64,000 nt of DNA from Mycobacterium scrofulaceum (GTDB taxonomy: Bacteria; Actinomycetota; Actinomycetes; Mycobacteriales; Mycobacteriaceae): NCBI RefSeq assembly GCF_002086735.1, contig NZ_MVIJ01000015.1:1-64000 (forward strand), given 5' to 3'. This document shows, in pieces, positions 9,323 through 16,876 of the stretch. Below the pieces are notes generated by a model. That model saw nothing but the letters and a program-made list of their open reading frames with translations. It made no database searches and was not told where the DNA came from. The position numbers were made by a program, and so were the translations under genes. Position 1 is the first letter of the stretch. Every line of letters begins with the position of its first letter.

Positions 9323-9348
9323 TTCCGCTCGTCTCATTAGCGCGGCCA

Positions 9349-9376
9349 TGACCGCTGGTCACATGACCTATGGTCA
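9349..9376. promoter_or_regulatory. Two tandem TGACC-N3-GGTCA palindromes, candidate operator of the acyltransferase operon
   Basis: TGACC-GCT-GGTCA occupies 9349-9361 and TGACC-TAT-GGTCA occupies 9364-9376. The arms are identical and perfect, the spacers differ, and the copies are phased at 15 bp. The pair begins 27 bp upstream of the acyltransferase ATG. Conserved arms with variable centres are what a dimeric repressor or activator site looks like. No adjacent regulator gene is visible. Confidence 0.6.
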
Positions 9377-9522
9377 CCCCCGGGCCCCACCGATGAACGC
9401 AATCAGGGGTCGACCGCAATCTGTAGGTGTGATTTCTATCTGTAGCCGCTGAGCGGTCTCAGGCAAACATCCGCGCTAGACATTTAACGAAATCGCCACC
9501 GGCGTTCATCTCCGCGCGCCGC

Positions 9523-9966
9523 TCACCCGCCGGCTCGCTGCCGAGCCATGGCCGAGTCGGGGGCCGCCCAGTCGGTCGACACCCGCCGGTGGTTGATCAG
9601 CCAGGTGTCGCCGTCGGGCACCAAAGTGTCCCGGTAGCGGCCGAAATGGTCGAGCCCGGCATGGGTGACGACGGTGAAGTACGACGAGACGTGCGCCGCG
9701 TCGCGAGTCAGTCCGGCGAACAGCACATTGGTCAGGTTGTGCCGGACGATCGGCTTGACGCTGGCGGGCCGGGTGACGGCCACACCGCCGAGAAACGAAG
9801 CGATCGCCGCTCGCCCGCGCAGCGGCTCGAGGCCGCGGATCTCCAGGACGCCGTCCACGCAGAACGTCTCGGCGAGCCCCGTCACGTCGCCGACGTCGCC
9901 CGCCCAGTTGTACCGCGCCAGGGTGTCGCGGATCCGCTCACGCGCGACCAATTCCCATATCTCCAC
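9523..9966 (-). CDS. SnoaL/NTF2-like protein
   Basis: 147 residues of the SnoaL_4 type: an N-terminal helix (RERIRDTLARYNWAGDVGDVTGLAETF) followed by DGVLEIRGLEPLRGRAAIASFL. Proteins of this fold act as small isomerases, dehydratases or accessory subunits on polycyclic or aromatic substrates. The start is a GTG at 9966 with GAGGAG seven nt before it. The gene lies between the acyltransferase and a small hypothetical gene on the same strand. It is only loosely similar to the NTF2-like protein at 6462, so the two are not a recent duplication. Confidence 0.7.
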   Translation of the reverse strand: MEIWELVARERIRDTLARYNWAGDVGDVTGLAETFCVDGVLEIRGLEPLRGRAAIASFLGGVAVTRPASVKPIVRHNLTNVLFAGLTRDAAHVSSYFTVVTHAGLDHFGRYRDTLVPDGDTWLINHRRVSTDWAAPDSAMARQRAGG

Positions 9967-10011
9967 CGTCGTGACTCCTCGGGCGCAGCCTAATACCCGA
10001 ATGCGCGACGG

Positions 10012-10185
10012 CTACCTCACGATGTGGGGTCGGAACACGCGTGGCACGGCCGGCGTCACGCCGTTCAGATCGAAGACCGCGATCAGGGCCCGCAGCAGGG
10101 CGGGGGGCCAGTCCTCGAAGGGCTGGGCGTCCAACCGGTCGATGACCTCGGCGCGCAGGTATTCGATGCCCTGGCGGTCGCTCAC
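10012..10185 (-). CDS. Small hypothetical protein, 57 residues
   Basis: A short frame from a GTG at 10185 to TAG at 10012. The translation contains DRQGIEYLRAEVIDRLDAQ and a following EDWPPALLRALIAVFDL, an amphipathic helical composition unlike the Arg/Pro-rich shadow frames around it. It sits 45 nt upstream of the SnoaL-like gene on the same strand and could be its leader gene. GGGGTG lies upstream of the start, a weak ribosome binding site. I recognise no family; the coding call rests on composition alone. Confidence 0.5.
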   Translation of the reverse strand: MSDRQGIEYLRAEVIDRLDAQPFEDWPPALLRALIAVFDLNGVTPAVPRVFRPHIVR

Positions 10186-10450
10186 GGCGCACCCCGATGC
10201 GGCGGGCCCGCTTGGATGCTCAACGAGCCGGCTCCCTTCCCGTGAACGTGTCCTCCGGGGCCGACGCTAATTTCGGTGACCCGGCGTTGTACAGCTGAGT
10301 GGCCAGATTCAAATGTCTCTCAAGGAAATCCCGCGGGCGGCGCTTGGGCGGGGCTGCTGACCGCATGCGCGCCCACCGGGTCGCCGGCACCGGGTCGTGG
10401 GCATCCCGAGACGCGGGTTTTGCCCACTTCCGCGACGGTCCGTAGCGGAA

Positions 10451-10456
10451 TACAGT
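10451..10456 (+). promoter_or_regulatory. -10 box TACAGT, predicted leaderless promoter
   Basis: TACAGT fits the mycobacterial SigA -10 consensus TANNNT and ends 6 nt before the GTG at 10463, so transcription would start at or next to the initiation codon. No Shine-Dalgarno sequence is seen before this GTG. Confidence 0.55.
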
Positions 10457-10462
10457 GGGTGG

Positions 10463-12721
10463 GTGACAACGGGCGAAGACGGCAGGCATCTGCGCACCTG
10501 CCCCCTGTGTGAAGCCATGTGCGGCTTGGAGATTCACGTCGAAGGCGGCAGCGTCACCGGCATCCGGGGCAACCGAGACGACGTGTGGAGCCGCGGACAC
10601 ATCTGCCCGAAGGGCGTCTCACTTGCGGCGCTGCACGACGACCCGGACCGCATCCGCCGACCCATGATCAAGGTCGACGGGCAGTGGCGGGAGGTCAGTT
10701 GGGACGCGGCCTTCCGTCGCTGCACCGAACTGCTCACCCCGGTGATCGAAAAGTATGGAATCGGCGCGGTTACCGCCTACACCGGCAACCCGCTGGCGCA
10801 TTCGTTCTCCCTGGCCCGGTACGCGGGTGTGCTGATGGGGATGTCCGGAATCCCCGTCACCTATTCCCCGGGGACGGTCGACCAATGGCCGAAGAACCTG
10901 TCCTCGCACCTGATGTACGGCCTCTGGTGGAACTTCCCCGTGCCGGACATCGAACGCACCGACCTGATGGTGATCATGGGCGCCAACCCCGCCGCGTCGC
11001 AGGGGTCGTTGTTGGCCGCGCCCGACGTGATGGGGCTGATCGACGGTATCCGCAAGCGCGGTAGGGTGATCGTGATCGACCCGGTCCGCACTCCGACGGC
11101 GGCGCGCGCCGACGAGTGGCTGCCCATCGTGCCCGGCACCGACGCCGCCCTGCTGTTGGCCGTCGCGCACACGCTGTTCGACGAAGACCTGGTCGCTCCC
11201 GGCCCGCACATCGACGGCTGCGTCGATGGGATGGACACGATGTGCCGGGTCGCCGCCGACTGGCCACCGGAACGGGTCAGCGCCGTCACCGGCATCGCCG
11301 AGGACCGCATCCGGCTACTGGCCCGCGAGCTCGCCGGCACCGAACGATCGGTGGTATACGGGCGAATCGGACTGTGCAACCAGGAGTTCGGCAGTCTGGC
11401 CAGCTGGCTGGTGGACGTCATCAACATCCTGACCGGTCACTTCGACGTGCCCGGGGGAGCGATGTTTCCCAAGCCGGCGGCCTGGTCGATCACCACCCAG
11501 CCGCTGCCCGGCCTGGAAGGCGGCCTGCCGGAATTCGGCCGCTGGCGCACCCGCGTGCGCGGGGCGAAGGAGGTGCTCGGTCAGGCGCCGGTGTCCTGCA
11601 TGGCCGAAGAGATCGCCACCCCGGGCGAGGGGCAGCTCAAGGCACTGATCACCGTCGCCGGCAACCCGGTCCTGTCGACCCCCGGCGGTGACAAGCTCGA
11701 CGAGGTGTTGCCGATGCTGGAAGCGATGATCTCCGTTGACCTTTGGATCAACGAGACGACGCGGCACGCCGACGTGATCCTGCCGGGACTGTCCCCGCTC
11801 GAGCAGCCGCACCACGACGACCTGATCCTGCTTTTCGCGATCCGCAGCGTCGCGAATTACTCCGCGCCGGTGTTCGACCCGGGGGACCGCCCGCACGAGT
11901 GGGAGATCCTCATCCGGCTGACGGGCCTGTGCACCGGCACACCGGCCGAAGACGTCGACGTCGCCGCGATCGATGACGGCTTCTTCGATTACCTGGCGTT
12001 CACCCGGGGCCTCGACGGGGCGGAGATCCGCAAGCTCTGCGACGCCGCCGGTTTGCGCGGCGGCCCCGAGCGGATGCTCGACCTCACGCTGCGGACCGGC
12101 CCCTTCGGGGACGAGTACGGCAAGAACCCCGGTGGGCTGACGCTGGACCTGCTCAAGGCGAACCCGAACGGCATCGACTTCGGGCCGATGGTGCCGCAGC
12201 TCCCCGATATTCTGGGCACGCCCGACAAGAAGATCCGGCTCGCGCCGCAATACCTGCTCGACGATCTGCCCCGGCTGGCCGCGCGGCTTCAGCGCCCGGC
12301 CGAGCCGCTGGTCCTGGTGAGTCGCCGGCACCTGCGATCGAACAACACCTGGTTGCACAACGTGCCCGCGCTGATGAAGGGAAAAGACCGCTGCACGTTG
12401 CTGATTCATCCTGACGACGCCGCGCGCTGCGGGGTCGCCGACGGCGACGTCGTCACCGTGAAATCGGCCGCGGGCGAGATCAAGGTGCCGGTCGAGGTCA
12501 CGGACGCGATCAGGCCGGGCGTGGTCTCGATGCCCCACGGCTGGGGGCATGGCAAGCCGGGCACCCGCATGGCGGTCGCCAACGGCTCGCCGGGGGTCAA
12601 CACGAATGTCCTTTCCCCGCCGACGTTTATCGATGAGCCGTCGGGCAACGGCGCGCTCAACGGCATACCGGTCACCATCATCGACGACCAAGCGCGGTTC
12701 CGACCCGCGAAAAGACTTTGA
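10463..12721 (+). CDS. Molybdopterin-dependent oxidoreductase of the DMSO-reductase/formate-dehydrogenase family
   Basis: 752 residues. The N-terminal 4Fe-4S motif is complete: Cys13, Cys16, Cys20 and Cys48 (CPLCEAMC ... GHICPKG). The central Mo-bisPGD domain contains TDLMVIMGANPAASQGS and RGRVIVIDPVRTPTAARADEWLPI, and the C-terminal dinucleotide-binding domain contains LIHPDDAARCGVADGDVV. I could not identify the side chain that binds molybdenum. It resembles M. tuberculosis Rv0197, an oxidoreductase of unknown substrate. The GTG start at 10463 has no ribosome binding site but a -10 box 6 nt upstream, which suggests a leaderless mRNA. The gene stands alone, divergent from the small gene at 10012. 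A Mo-cofactor redox enzyme is certain; the reaction is not. Confidence 0.85.
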   Translation: MTTGEDGRHLRTCPLCEAMCGLEIHVEGGSVTGIRGNRDDVWSRGHICPKGVSLAALHDDPDRIRRPMIKVDGQWREVSWDAAFRRCTELLTPVIEKYGIGAVTAYTGNPLAHSFSLARYAGVLMGMSGIPVTYSPGTVDQWPKNLSSHLMYGLWWNFPVPDIERTDLMVIMGANPAASQGSLLAAPDVMGLIDGIRKRGRVIVIDPVRTPTAARADEWLPIVPGTDAALLLAVAHTLFDEDLVAPGPHIDGCVDGMDTMCRVAADWPPERVSAVTGIAEDRIRLLARELAGTERSVVYGRIGLCNQEFGSLASWLVDVINILTGHFDVPGGAMFPKPAAWSITTQPLPGLEGGLPEFGRWRTRVRGAKEVLGQAPVSCMAEEIATPGEGQLKALITVAGNPVLSTPGGDKLDEVLPMLEAMISVDLWINETTRHADVILPGLSPLEQPHHDDLILLFAIRSVANYSAPVFDPGDRPHEWEILIRLTGLCTGTPAEDVDVAAIDDGFFDYLAFTRGLDGAEIRKLCDAAGLRGGPERMLDLTLRTGPFGDEYGKNPGGLTLDLLKANPNGIDFGPMVPQLPDILGTPDKKIRLAPQYLLDDLPRLAARLQRPAEPLVLVSRRHLRSNNTWLHNVPALMKGKDRCTLLIHPDDAARCGVADGDVVTVKSAAGEIKVPVEVTDAIRPGVVSMPHGWGHGKPGTRMAVANGSPGVNTNVLSPPTFIDEPSGNGALNGIPVTIIDDQARFRPAKRL

Positions 12722-12807
12722 GGCAGCCCACCCTTTTCCTCCCGGCCCGTCTCGAACGTTAACGGCACGCGCCGGCCTGTGGTTCATCTCACCCGAACGC
12801 CATTCCG

Positions 12808-13950
12808 ATGAACCGTCTAGGCAAGCCCCTCGTCGGCATAGGCATGACTGCAACAACGCATCTCACAACCACGCGCCGGGCCGCTCGTAGCGGACACGGC
12901 GCACCGCACATCGCCGGGGCGGCGGTGGCATTCACGCCGCACCGCTACAACCAGGACGAGGTCGCCCGCGAGCTCACCGAATTCACCGATCCGCGTTTCC
13001 TGCGCTTCGCCCAGACAACGGGAGTCGACCACCGCAGCCTCGCGCTGCCGTTGTCGCGCTACCCGCGGTTGAACAGCTTCACGGAAGCGAACGACGCCTA
13101 CCTCCAGGTCGCCGTCGACCTCGGCGAGCAGGCGATACGTTCGGCGCTGGACGAGGCCGGCGTCGAACCGGACGAGGTGGACACCATCGTGATGGTCTCC
13201 AGCACCGGCATCGCGGTGCCCACCATCGACGCGCGTCTGATGAGCCGAATCGGACTGCGGCCCAACATCAAACGCGTCCCGCTGTTCGGACTCGGCTGCG
13301 TGGCCGGGGCCGCCGGCATGGCGCGCGTGCACGACTACCTGCACGGCTACCCGGGGGATGTCGCCGTGCTCCTGTCGGTCGAGCTGTGTTCCCTGACCCT
13401 GCAGCGTGACGACACCTCGATCCCCGCACTCATCGGGGTGTCCCTGTTCGGCGACGGCGCCGCGGCCGTGGTCGCCACCGGATCCGACCGAATTCCGTTG
13501 GGCCCGGAGCGCAATCGCGCGCCGCGAGTTCTCGCCACCCGCAGCCGCGTGATTCCCGAGACCGTCGACGTGATGGGGTGGAACGTGGGGTCCAGCGGAT
13601 TTCAACTGGTGATGTCTCGCGACGTGCCGAAGATGGCCGAGGTCCACCTGCGCGACGAAGTCGACGCCTTCCTGGCCGACCATGGCCTGTCCCTGGCCGA
13701 CATCTCGGCGTGGGTGTGCCATCCCGGCGGCCCGAAAGTCCTCGACTCGATCGAGGAAGCTCTGGACTTGCCGCCGGAGGCGCTGGCGCACAGCCGAAAC
13801 TCGATGCGGGACAACGGCAACATCTCGTCGGCGTCGGTGCTCGACGTGCTGCGCCGCACCGTCGCGGAGCCGCCGCCCGAAGGGGCGTTCGGGATAATGC
13901 TGGCGATGGGGCCGGGCTTCAGTTTCGAACTTCTGCTGCTGCAGTGGTGA
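12808..13950 (+). CDS. Type III polyketide synthase (chalcone-synthase-like)
   Basis: 380 residues, the family length. The catalytic triad is present: Cys164 in GLGCVAGAAG, His in CHPGGPK and Asn in MRDNGNISS. The C-terminal MGPGFSFELLLLQW is typical. Type III PKSs extend an acyl-CoA with malonyl-CoA and cyclise the product to pyrones or resorcinols. The start is uncertain: ATG at 12808 or at 12844, neither with a clear ribosome binding site. A membrane methyltransferase follows after 11 nt. This pairing recalls the Streptomyces SrsA-SrsB pathway, in which an alkylresorcinol is methylated. I infer a membrane-associated alkyl-pyrone or alkylresorcinol product. Confidence 0.9.
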   Translation: MNRLGKPLVGIGMTATTHLTTTRRAARSGHGAPHIAGAAVAFTPHRYNQDEVARELTEFTDPRFLRFAQTTGVDHRSLALPLSRYPRLNSFTEANDAYLQVAVDLGEQAIRSALDEAGVEPDEVDTIVMVSSTGIAVPTIDARLMSRIGLRPNIKRVPLFGLGCVAGAAGMARVHDYLHGYPGDVAVLLSVELCSLTLQRDDTSIPALIGVSLFGDGAAAVVATGSDRIPLGPERNRAPRVLATRSRVIPETVDVMGWNVGSSGFQLVMSRDVPKMAEVHLRDEVDAFLADHGLSLADISAWVCHPGGPKVLDSIEEALDLPPEALAHSRNSMRDNGNISSASVLDVLRRTVAEPPPEGAFGIMLAMGPGFSFELLLLQW

Positions 13951-13961
13951 GGGGCGAAGCC

Positions 13962-14465
13962 ATGTACTACTACCTGTTCATTCTGGCGATCGCCGCCGAA
14001 CGCCTGGTCGAGCTGGCGGTCTCGCAGCGGAACACCAAATGGTCGCTGGCACAAGGGGGAAAGGAGTTCGGCCGCGATCACTACCCGGCGATGGTCAGCA
14101 TGCACGCGCTGTTGCTGGTCTCGTGCGTCGTGGAAACCTGGACCTTCGCCCGGCCGTTCGTCCCGTGGCTGGGCTGGCCGATGCTCGCGGTGGTGGTGCT
14201 CAGCACGGTGGTGCGCTGGCGCTGCGTGAGCGTGCTCGGCAAGCGCTGGAACCCGAGGCTCATCGTGATCCCGGGCTCGCCATTGGTGCGCGACGGGCTG
14301 TACCGATGGGTGCGCCACCCCAACTACGCCGCGGTCGCGGCGGAGGTTGCCGCGCTGCCGCTGGTGCACTCGGCCTGGCTGACGGCGATCGTGTTCAGCG
14401 TGGCGAACGCGCTGGTGCTCAGCGTCCGGATCCGGGCGGAGAACGCGGCGTTGGGCCTGGCCTGA
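13962..14465 (+). CDS. Isoprenylcysteine carboxyl methyltransferase-family membrane methyltransferase
   Basis: 167 residues with four or five hydrophobic segments and the C-terminal signature GLYRWVRHPNYAA, which is the SAM-binding motif of the ICMT/PEMT-like family (RHPxY). The ATG at 13962 follows GAGGGGCG, 11 nt after the polyketide synthase stop, so the two are translationally linked. In Streptomyces a protein of this family (SrsB) methylates the phenolic lipid made by its neighbouring type III PKS. By analogy this one probably O-methylates the product of the gene at 12808. It is not expected to act on prenylated proteins. Confidence 0.82.
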   Translation: MYYYLFILAIAAERLVELAVSQRNTKWSLAQGGKEFGRDHYPAMVSMHALLLVSCVVETWTFARPFVPWLGWPMLAVVVLSTVVRWRCVSVLGKRWNPRLIVIPGSPLVRDGLYRWVRHPNYAAVAAEVAALPLVHSAWLTAIVFSVANALVLSVRIRAENAALGLA

Positions 14466-14481
14466 GCGCTGCCCGGGCGGG

Positions 14482-15327
14482 TCAGGGCGCGATGGGACGA
14501 TTCGTCCATTCGCGGTCGGGCCGGCGCGACGAGCGGAACCAGCCGCCCGCCGCGCCGGTTCCGCCGTCGGTCGGAACGGTGTGGCCCGTGACGAACGCCG
14601 ACAACTCCGAGGCCAGAAACAAGATGACGCGGGCTTGATCCTCGGGCACGCCCATCCGGCCGACCGGAACCCACTGGGGCCATTGCGCCCGCTCGTCGGC
14701 CGACAGCCACCGCGAGTAGGGCACCTGAAGGGATTCCGTGACGTCGGGGGCGATGGCGTTGACCCGCACCCCGTGCGAGCCCACCTGCACCGCGAGGCTG
14801 CGGGTGAAGTGGATGACGGCGGCCTTGAAGGCGGCATAGACCGGATCTTCCGGGTAGCCGCGCAGGCCTTCGATCGAGGACACGTTGACCACGGCGCCGG
14901 TCCGCCGGGCGACCATCGCCGGCAGGAACGCGCGGGTGACCAGGAAGACGTGCTGCAGATTGATCCGGTACAGCTCGTCCCAGAACTGCGGGTCGGTGTC
15001 GACGAAGTTGCCGGGATGCCGCAGCCAGTGCCCCACGTTGTTCACCAGCACATCCACCCGGCCGTAGCGGTCCAGCACCGACCGCGCCAGCTCGTCGACC
15101 GCGGCCGCGTCCCGAACGTCGGTGACCACCGCCACGGCCGACGCGCCGGAGGCCGCGATGTCGTCGACCGTCCGCGCGGCGAGCCCGTCGTCGATGTCCA
15201 CGATGACCACGTGCGCGCCGTGTCGGGCGAACAGTCGGGCGGTGGCCGCGCCGATGCCGCCCCCACCACCGGTCACCACGGCCACCCGGTCGCGCAACAG
15301 CGCGTCAGCGCAAGTTTCGTCGTTCAT
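14482..15327 (-). CDS. Short-chain dehydrogenase/reductase
   Basis: 281 residues. The cofactor-binding motif GGGGGIGAATA lies near residue 20 and is followed by DIDD at the end of beta-2, where an acidic residue usually favours NAD(H). NNVGHW, the catalytic Ser in NVSSIEG and YAAFK (Tyr-x-x-x-Lys) complete a classical SDR active site. The C-terminal extension after TDGGTGAAGGWF is Arg-rich. It is convergent with the methyltransferase gene and appears monocistronic, with no obvious ribosome binding site before the ATG at 15327. Substrate unknown. Confidence 0.85.
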   Translation of the reverse strand: MNDETCADALLRDRVAVVTGGGGGIGAATARLFARHGAHVVIVDIDDGLAARTVDDIAASGASAVAVVTDVRDAAAVDELARSVLDRYGRVDVLVNNVGHWLRHPGNFVDTDPQFWDELYRINLQHVFLVTRAFLPAMVARRTGAVVNVSSIEGLRGYPEDPVYAAFKAAVIHFTRSLAVQVGSHGVRVNAIAPDVTESLQVPYSRWLSADERAQWPQWVPVGRMGVPEDQARVILFLASELSAFVTGHTVPTDGGTGAAGGWFRSSRRPDREWTNRPIAP

Positions 15328-15511
15328 CGCTCATATCTTGGGCCACCGGCCAAATGCGGCACTCCCCGGGCGGGCGACACCCCCGAAACCTGTCCTATAC
15401 CCAGCGGCCAGCCGCGGTAAACCGTGATCTACCCAACATTCGCGGGGCCTTCACCGGCAGTTTTTCCTGGCCGCGGAGGGGTATTCCCTCCGCACTTAGG
15501 AGGGATTTGCA

Positions 15512-16546
15512 ATGGTTAGCACCATCGCTCCACGTCGTGTATTGCCAAGCGGCGCAATGAAACGGCGAGTCCACCACCGCCACAGCCCGCAATCGTTCGC
15601 CGTGTCGATGGCCAGCCGGCTGATCGTGAAGAACACGGTGCGCGCGTGGGCGTTCACTCCCAACCTGCACTGGCCGTTCGAATACGTCGACGGTCTCGCG
15701 GGATTGGTGCCGCGTTTCGGGATCTCGGCGAACATCGAACCGGTACGGCTGGAAAATTGTGCGGCCGAGTGGGTTTGCGCGCCCGGCGCCTCGACCGACC
15801 GGGCAATCCTGTATCTGCACGGCGGCGCCTTCCTCACCTGCGGCCTCAACACCCACCGCTCGGTGGTCACGCGTTTGTCCAAGGCGGCCGACGCCGCCGT
15901 GCTCACCGTCGGATACCGCAAGCTGCCCTCGCATCGCATCACCGACGCGGTGGACGACGGGCTGAGCGGGCTTCGCTGGTTGCAGGACCGCGGTTTCGAT
16001 GGCGCACAGGTGGTGATAGCCGGCGACTCGGCCGGGGGATACCTCGCGTTCATGACGGCGTTGCTGGCCATCGAGAGCGAGATGATGAGGCCTGCCGGGA
16101 TCGCCACCATTTCACCGTTCACCGATGCCGACCCGGTCCGGAAGCTGAAGCACCGCAACGCGCGCAAGTGCTCGATGTTCACCCGCGGCGCGCTGTCGAT
16201 GTTCGCCCAATACCTCAGCCAGGCAGAGCTTTTGGAGGGTCGCGGCGATTCCACCGTGGCTTCGCCCGTGGACGCCGACCTGTCTTCCCTGCCGCCGGTC
16301 ACCATCCACGCCAGCTCCGACGAGTTGCTCCTTCCCGATGCCGAGCTGATGGCAAAGCGCCTGGAATCCAGTGGAATCCCGTGCGACCTGCACCTGTGGG
16401 ACGGACAGATTCACGATTTCCCGCTGGCGGCCGACATCCTGCCCGAAGGCAGGCGGGCCATCCGCTACATCGGGGAGTTCATCAAAGACGTCACCGCGGC
16501 GCGCGAGCCTTGGCGCCGTGGCCTGCCCGCGACCGCGGTGGGCTGA
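15512..16546 (+). CDS. Alpha/beta hydrolase, hormone-sensitive-lipase-like esterase
   Basis: 344 residues. The HSL-family oxyanion motif HGGAF and the nucleophile motif GDSAGGY (Ser173) are present, with ASSDELLLPD (Asp) and the late H in WDGQIHDFPL completing the triad. A strong AGGAGGG lies 7 nt before the ATG at 15512, so translation is probably efficient. The first ~30 residues are basic without a clear signal peptide. It belongs to the mycobacterial Lip esterase group acting on acyl esters. It stands alone, divergent from the SDR. Confidence 0.85.
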   Translation: MVSTIAPRRVLPSGAMKRRVHHRHSPQSFAVSMASRLIVKNTVRAWAFTPNLHWPFEYVDGLAGLVPRFGISANIEPVRLENCAAEWVCAPGASTDRAILYLHGGAFLTCGLNTHRSVVTRLSKAADAAVLTVGYRKLPSHRITDAVDDGLSGLRWLQDRGFDGAQVVIAGDSAGGYLAFMTALLAIESEMMRPAGIATISPFTDADPVRKLKHRNARKCSMFTRGALSMFAQYLSQAELLEGRGDSTVASPVDADLSSLPPVTIHASSDELLLPDAELMAKRLESSGIPCDLHLWDGQIHDFPLAADILPEGRRAIRYIGEFIKDVTAAREPWRRGLPATAVG

Positions 16547-16876
16547 CCGAACCCCGAACACGGTCTACCGCAGGGTGATTCGAATCATCGGCCGGCGCGG
16601 CTACCGCTCGCGCCCCGCAGGCGCACGGTTGCTCACCGCCGTCTCGCGTTACTCCAGCCAGTCGGGCGCGGAAGCCTCGAGCGGCACCCCGCTGCTCCAC
16701 GGCATCGGCGACGGCGGCGTCGTCGGCAAAACCGCCGTCACTCTCGGGTATGGGCGGCGGCTACCCGCCCGCCGGTCTGCGGAAACGGCGCCGGCGCAAC
16801 ACACCGGGGCGCGTGGCCGGGGACCGGTCCATATTCGCCGTCCCGATTGGCGCGGCTGCCGATACAGTTGGTCGTG
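16547..16876. other. Intergenic region before the FHA-ABC exporter
   Basis: 330 bases. Open frames on either strand translate to Arg/Ala/Pro-rich sequence and I support none of them. The right end holds a TACAGT -10 box at 16863-16868. No kinase gene is present here, although an Rv1747-type gene is usually preceded by pknF. Confidence 0.5.
16863..16868 (+). promoter_or_regulatory. -10 box TACAGT, predicted leaderless promoter
   Basis: TACAGT ends 8 nt before the ATG at 16877. There is no purine-rich ribosome binding site in between, so a leaderless or near-leaderless transcript is likely. Confidence 0.5.

Noticed and set aside
11315-12856. A 513-residue minus-strand frame opposite the molybdopterin oxidoreductase
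   Set aside because: Antisense shadow without motifs.
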